This document shows positions 6,379 to 8,215 of a stretch of DNA of 8,215 bases, one piece after another. The stretch covers positions 1-8,215 of the forward strand of contig CAKRPO010000074.1 of assembly GCA_934378195.1 (NCBI GenBank), given 5' to 3'. Every line of letters starts with the position of its first letter. The first letter of the stretch is position 1. The translations under genes and the position numbers were made by a program. The stretch is from an uncultured Blautia sp. GTDB lineage: Bacteria; Bacillota; Clostridia; Lachnospirales; Lachnospiraceae. The notes below the pieces were generated by a model that did not search any database, had not been told where the DNA came from, and saw only the letters and a list, made by a program, of their open reading frames with translations.

Positions 6379-7179
6379 CTATATCAAATATGCTTTTACA
6401 AGTTTCTCTACAACCTTCATATCCAATCCATCCTGCAAAGTCTCAAATGTAAGTATCAAATTTTGTCCTGGAAATATTCCATTTTTTTCGTAAGTTTCAA
6501 TCTTCTTAATCGCTTTTCTTGCATATTCCGGATCATCCATTCGTCCGTCATGCTCCCAGTAAATTTCTTCTCCTGTCTTAGGCGATAAAAACGTAAAATC
6601 CGGATAAATGATTCCAAATTTTCTCAGAAAAAGTGGGTGCTCATATTTATAAGAAATTCCTGCATGATAAAAATAATCCGCCAGAATCTTTTCTGATTTT
6701 GATCGCACACATTCCCCGTTTTCCGTCATTATAACCGGCAGATTTTCGGAAAATGCCTTACCTTTATATTCTTCCTTTTTCCATTCATTTAAACGTTGTT
6801 CCCATGTTGGCTGGATTGGTTGAATCAGTTTCTGTCTCTCAGGATGTTCTTTCGTGTATAACTGCTCAATCTCATTATCATCATAGTCTTTCAAAATCCT
6901 TCTAAGCTGCTCCAGGCGTTTCCTGACCAGATTGTATAATTTATTGTTATATGTATTTTGTGCCAGCCGAGTCGGAAGTTCTTTGTTGGTCTTTGGAATA
7001 TAGATATCATGTTTCTTATCATTTCCATTTGAAAAATGATGAAAATAGCGCACTTTATTCTTATCCATTGATATTCGCAAAGTACCTTCCAGCTCATCTG
7101 ACTTAGAGTCATCGATTCTGCTCAGAATGTCTTTCAAATATTTTTCTTCCTCTAATAATTTCTGTCTTAATCCATACAT
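6379..7179 (-). CDS. Orphan PD-(D/E)XK nuclease-like protein, 266 aa
   Basis: I do not recognise a named family. The C-terminal half (about 155-245) has the look of a small restriction-endonuclease-like fold: RSKSE (E163) on the first helix, IYPDF (D194) on a strand, then EIYWEHDG (E209, H210, D211), followed by a helix DDPEYARKAIKKIETYEKNGI. This spacing resembles Vsr/DUF559-type PD-(D/E)XK proteins, with the usual lysine apparently replaced. The N-terminal half is highly charged, with helical stretches at about 1-20 and 78-115. There is no signal peptide or membrane segment, so it is cytoplasmic. AAAGGAG at 7189-7195 lies nine bases before the ATG, and two other nearby ATGs run straight into stops or another frame. 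It stands alone between array C and the split gene, with no methylase or helicase partner in view. DNA cleavage or repair is inference. Confidence 0.72.
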   Translation of the reverse strand: MYGLRQKLLEEEKYLKDILSRIDDSKSDELEGTLRISMDKNKVRYFHHFSNGNDKKHDIYIPKTNKELPTRLAQNTYNNKLYNLVRKRLEQLRRILKDYDDNEIEQLYTKEHPERQKLIQPIQPTWEQRLNEWKKEEYKGKAFSENLPVIMTENGECVRSKSEKILADYFYHAGISYKYEHPLFLRKFGIIYPDFTFLSPKTGEEIYWEHDGRMDDPEYARKAIKKIETYEKNGIFPGQNLILTFETLQDGLDMKVVEKLVKAYLI

Positions 7180-7305
7180 ACATTACATCTCCTTTGCTTT
7201 TTTTGATTTTGGGAAATTAGAGAATTGTGTATTTTATAATTCATGATTTTATTAGAGTTTTTTTAATTTAATAATATTTATCGTTATCCTTGATTTCGAT
7301 GCTCT

Positions 7306-7839
7306 CTTTATGACTTGCGTAATACTTGTTTATCCTCAGGTCATCTATTTTCATGACACTTTTTGACCTGCACAGCACTTACTCTTCCCTGGACCATCCG
7401 ATTTACAGATATTTTTTAACCTGCTTAGCACTTACTTATCTACAGACCATCTAACTTACGAAGATTAGGTGGACTTTATACAGACTTTTCCTCGTAATAG
7501 TCATTCTCAGCCACATTTTTCGTAGACTTTTACTGAACTTACTAATCTGCGAGTCATTTTCCAATCAAATTTCTGTTGGTCTGCCCTGTATTTAATCTTA
7601 TCCAGGATATTACCGTTATATTGATTCATGTACCTTCAGTGAACTTACTAATCTATGGGGTATTTTTCAACCAAATTTCCGTTGGTCTAATTCATACTTG
7701 CACTTATCCAGATCAGTTATAACTTATTGATTTGCAAATTTGTATTGCACGCATTTCAAGTCAGGTTATTTATCGTAAGCCAGTTATGGACCCGTTTCAA
7801 ACTTACACAAACCTGCATCTGCCATCAACTAGCTTTGTT
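7306..7839 (+). repeat. Repeat array C: about ten diverged 53-bp units with an internal 106-bp duplication
   Basis: The CAT-type anchor falls at 7342, 7395, 7448, 7502, 7555, 7608 (TAT), 7661 (TAT), 7714 (CAG), 7767 (TAT) and 7823. The spacings are 53, 53, 54, 53, 53, 53, 53, 53, 56. Units 1-3 are type 1 (for example TTTTTGACCTGC, CACTTACTCTTCCCTGG). Unit 4 is type 2 (GTGGACTTTATACAGAC). Units 5 and 7 are type 3 and share TGAACTTACTAATCT (7534-7548 and 7640-7654). Units 6 and 8 are type 4 and share TTGGTCT (7576 and 7682). Unit 9 is a degraded type 4 and unit 10 is type 5 (TTATGGACCCG at 7784-7794). Individual units are weak; the spacing is what supports them. No gene lies within. Confidence 0.85.
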
Positions 7840-8049
7840 CGCTTATTACGTATAACAATTCCTACGCTATAAATGTACCGTAATGATAGCTCATCAATAG
7901 TAGCTATGTTTTCATGATTACTAATGAAATTCTTCTGACAATCACCACAAAATACTTCTGCTGCTCAATAACCAGCTTCTTCAGAATATCTTTCGGCAAT
8001 TAGAATCTTTTGAAATAGAAATATCAGAAATAATTGATGTGTTTTAGAA
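7840..8049. other. A/T-rich intergenic stretch, no gene seen
   Basis: Between array C and the rpsI terminator. A minus-strand frame here contains FCGDCQKNF but is broken by stops and has no start signal. TAGCT/AGCTA at about 7888-7907 is a small inverted repeat. No further 53-bp units are detectable. Confidence 0.45.
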
Positions 8050-8078
8050 AAACCCCGGAACCAAAGATTCCGGGGTTT
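8050..8078 (-). terminator. Strong Rho-independent terminator of the rpsI transcript
   Basis: 11-bp perfect stem AAACCCCGGAA / TTCCGGGGTTT with a 7-base loop. On the minus strand it is followed by T's (8048-8052) and TCTAAAAC. It should isolate array C from ribosomal protein transcription. Confidence 0.92.
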
Positions 8079-8140
8079 GATATATGTCTGTGTCGAAAAT
8101 CGATTCGAAAAAGATTTGCTTTCTCTCGTTTCGCTCCAGA

Positions 8141-8215
8141 TTATCGTTTAGAGAACTGAGGTGCTCTACGAGCTGCTTTGAGACCGTATTTCTTACGTTC
8201 TTTCATACGTGGATC
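8141..8215 (-). CDS. rpsI: 30S ribosomal protein uS9 (S9), C-terminal 24 residues
   Basis: The reverse strand reads DPRMKERKKYGLKAARRAPQ, then FSKR and TAA. This is the conserved basic tail of uS9, which reaches the ribosomal P-site and ends in the invariant Ser-Lys-Arg. The rest of the gene lies beyond the window. In clostridia it normally follows rplM in one operon. The stop is 62 bp before the terminator stem. Confidence 0.97.
   Translation of the reverse strand, partial: DPRMKERKKYGLKAARRAPQFSKR

Noticed and set aside
7792..8047. Relic coding sequence with FCGDCQKNF on the minus strand
   Set aside because: Broken by a stop, without start signals, and its lower end overlaps repeat unit 10 of array C; no family recognised.

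Overview
The window looks like a low-to-moderate G+C Gram-positive chromosome, most likely a gut Lachnospiraceae relative (class Clostridia). Supporting signs are strong AGGAGG ribosome binding sites, SigA-type promoters, a secreted amidase with cell-wall-binding repeats, and a uS9 tail typical of clostridia. I did no database search. Every gene I can support lies on the minus strand, so transcription runs from high to low coordinates.

Layout from high to low coordinates. The last codons of rpsI (8141-8215) end at a strong terminator (8050-8078). A long non-coding stretch follows, filled by repeat array C (7306-7839). Next is an orphan PD-(D/E)XK nuclease-like gene (6379-7179). Then comes a hypothetical gene read as two pieces (5883-6122 and 5109-5858) that lie in the same frame, separated only by one TAG codon. 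Array B (4668-5038) follows and stops five bases short of the -35 box of a FUSC-family membrane protein gene (3544-4602). After the FUSC terminator comes array A (2962-3279), then a second hairpin, then a secreted N-acetylmuramoyl-L-alanine amidase (1697-2701). Last is a two-gene operon with a near-consensus promoter: an RmlD-like dTDP-4-dehydrorhamnose reductase (622-1473) and a dicarboxylate/amino acid:cation symporter (1-620, cut by the window edge).

The most notable content is between the genes. Three intergenic regions carry related tandem arrays, about 23 units in all. Units are spaced almost exactly 53 bp apart, mostly 53 with a few 52 or 54. The arrays share a unit consensus and also an ordered series of unit subtypes: several type 1 units, then type 2, then type 3, and in B and C also types 4 and 5. 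All have the same orientation, with the type 1 end facing the start of the next gene. Since 53 is not a multiple of 3 and the units are full of stops, they are not protein repeats. A spacing of 53 bp is close to five turns of B-DNA, so a phased protein-binding array is possible, but that is inference.

The genes do not form one evident pathway. The amidase, the rhamnose-type reductase and perhaps the FUSC exporter are all envelope-related. The nuclease-like and split genes are of unknown role.
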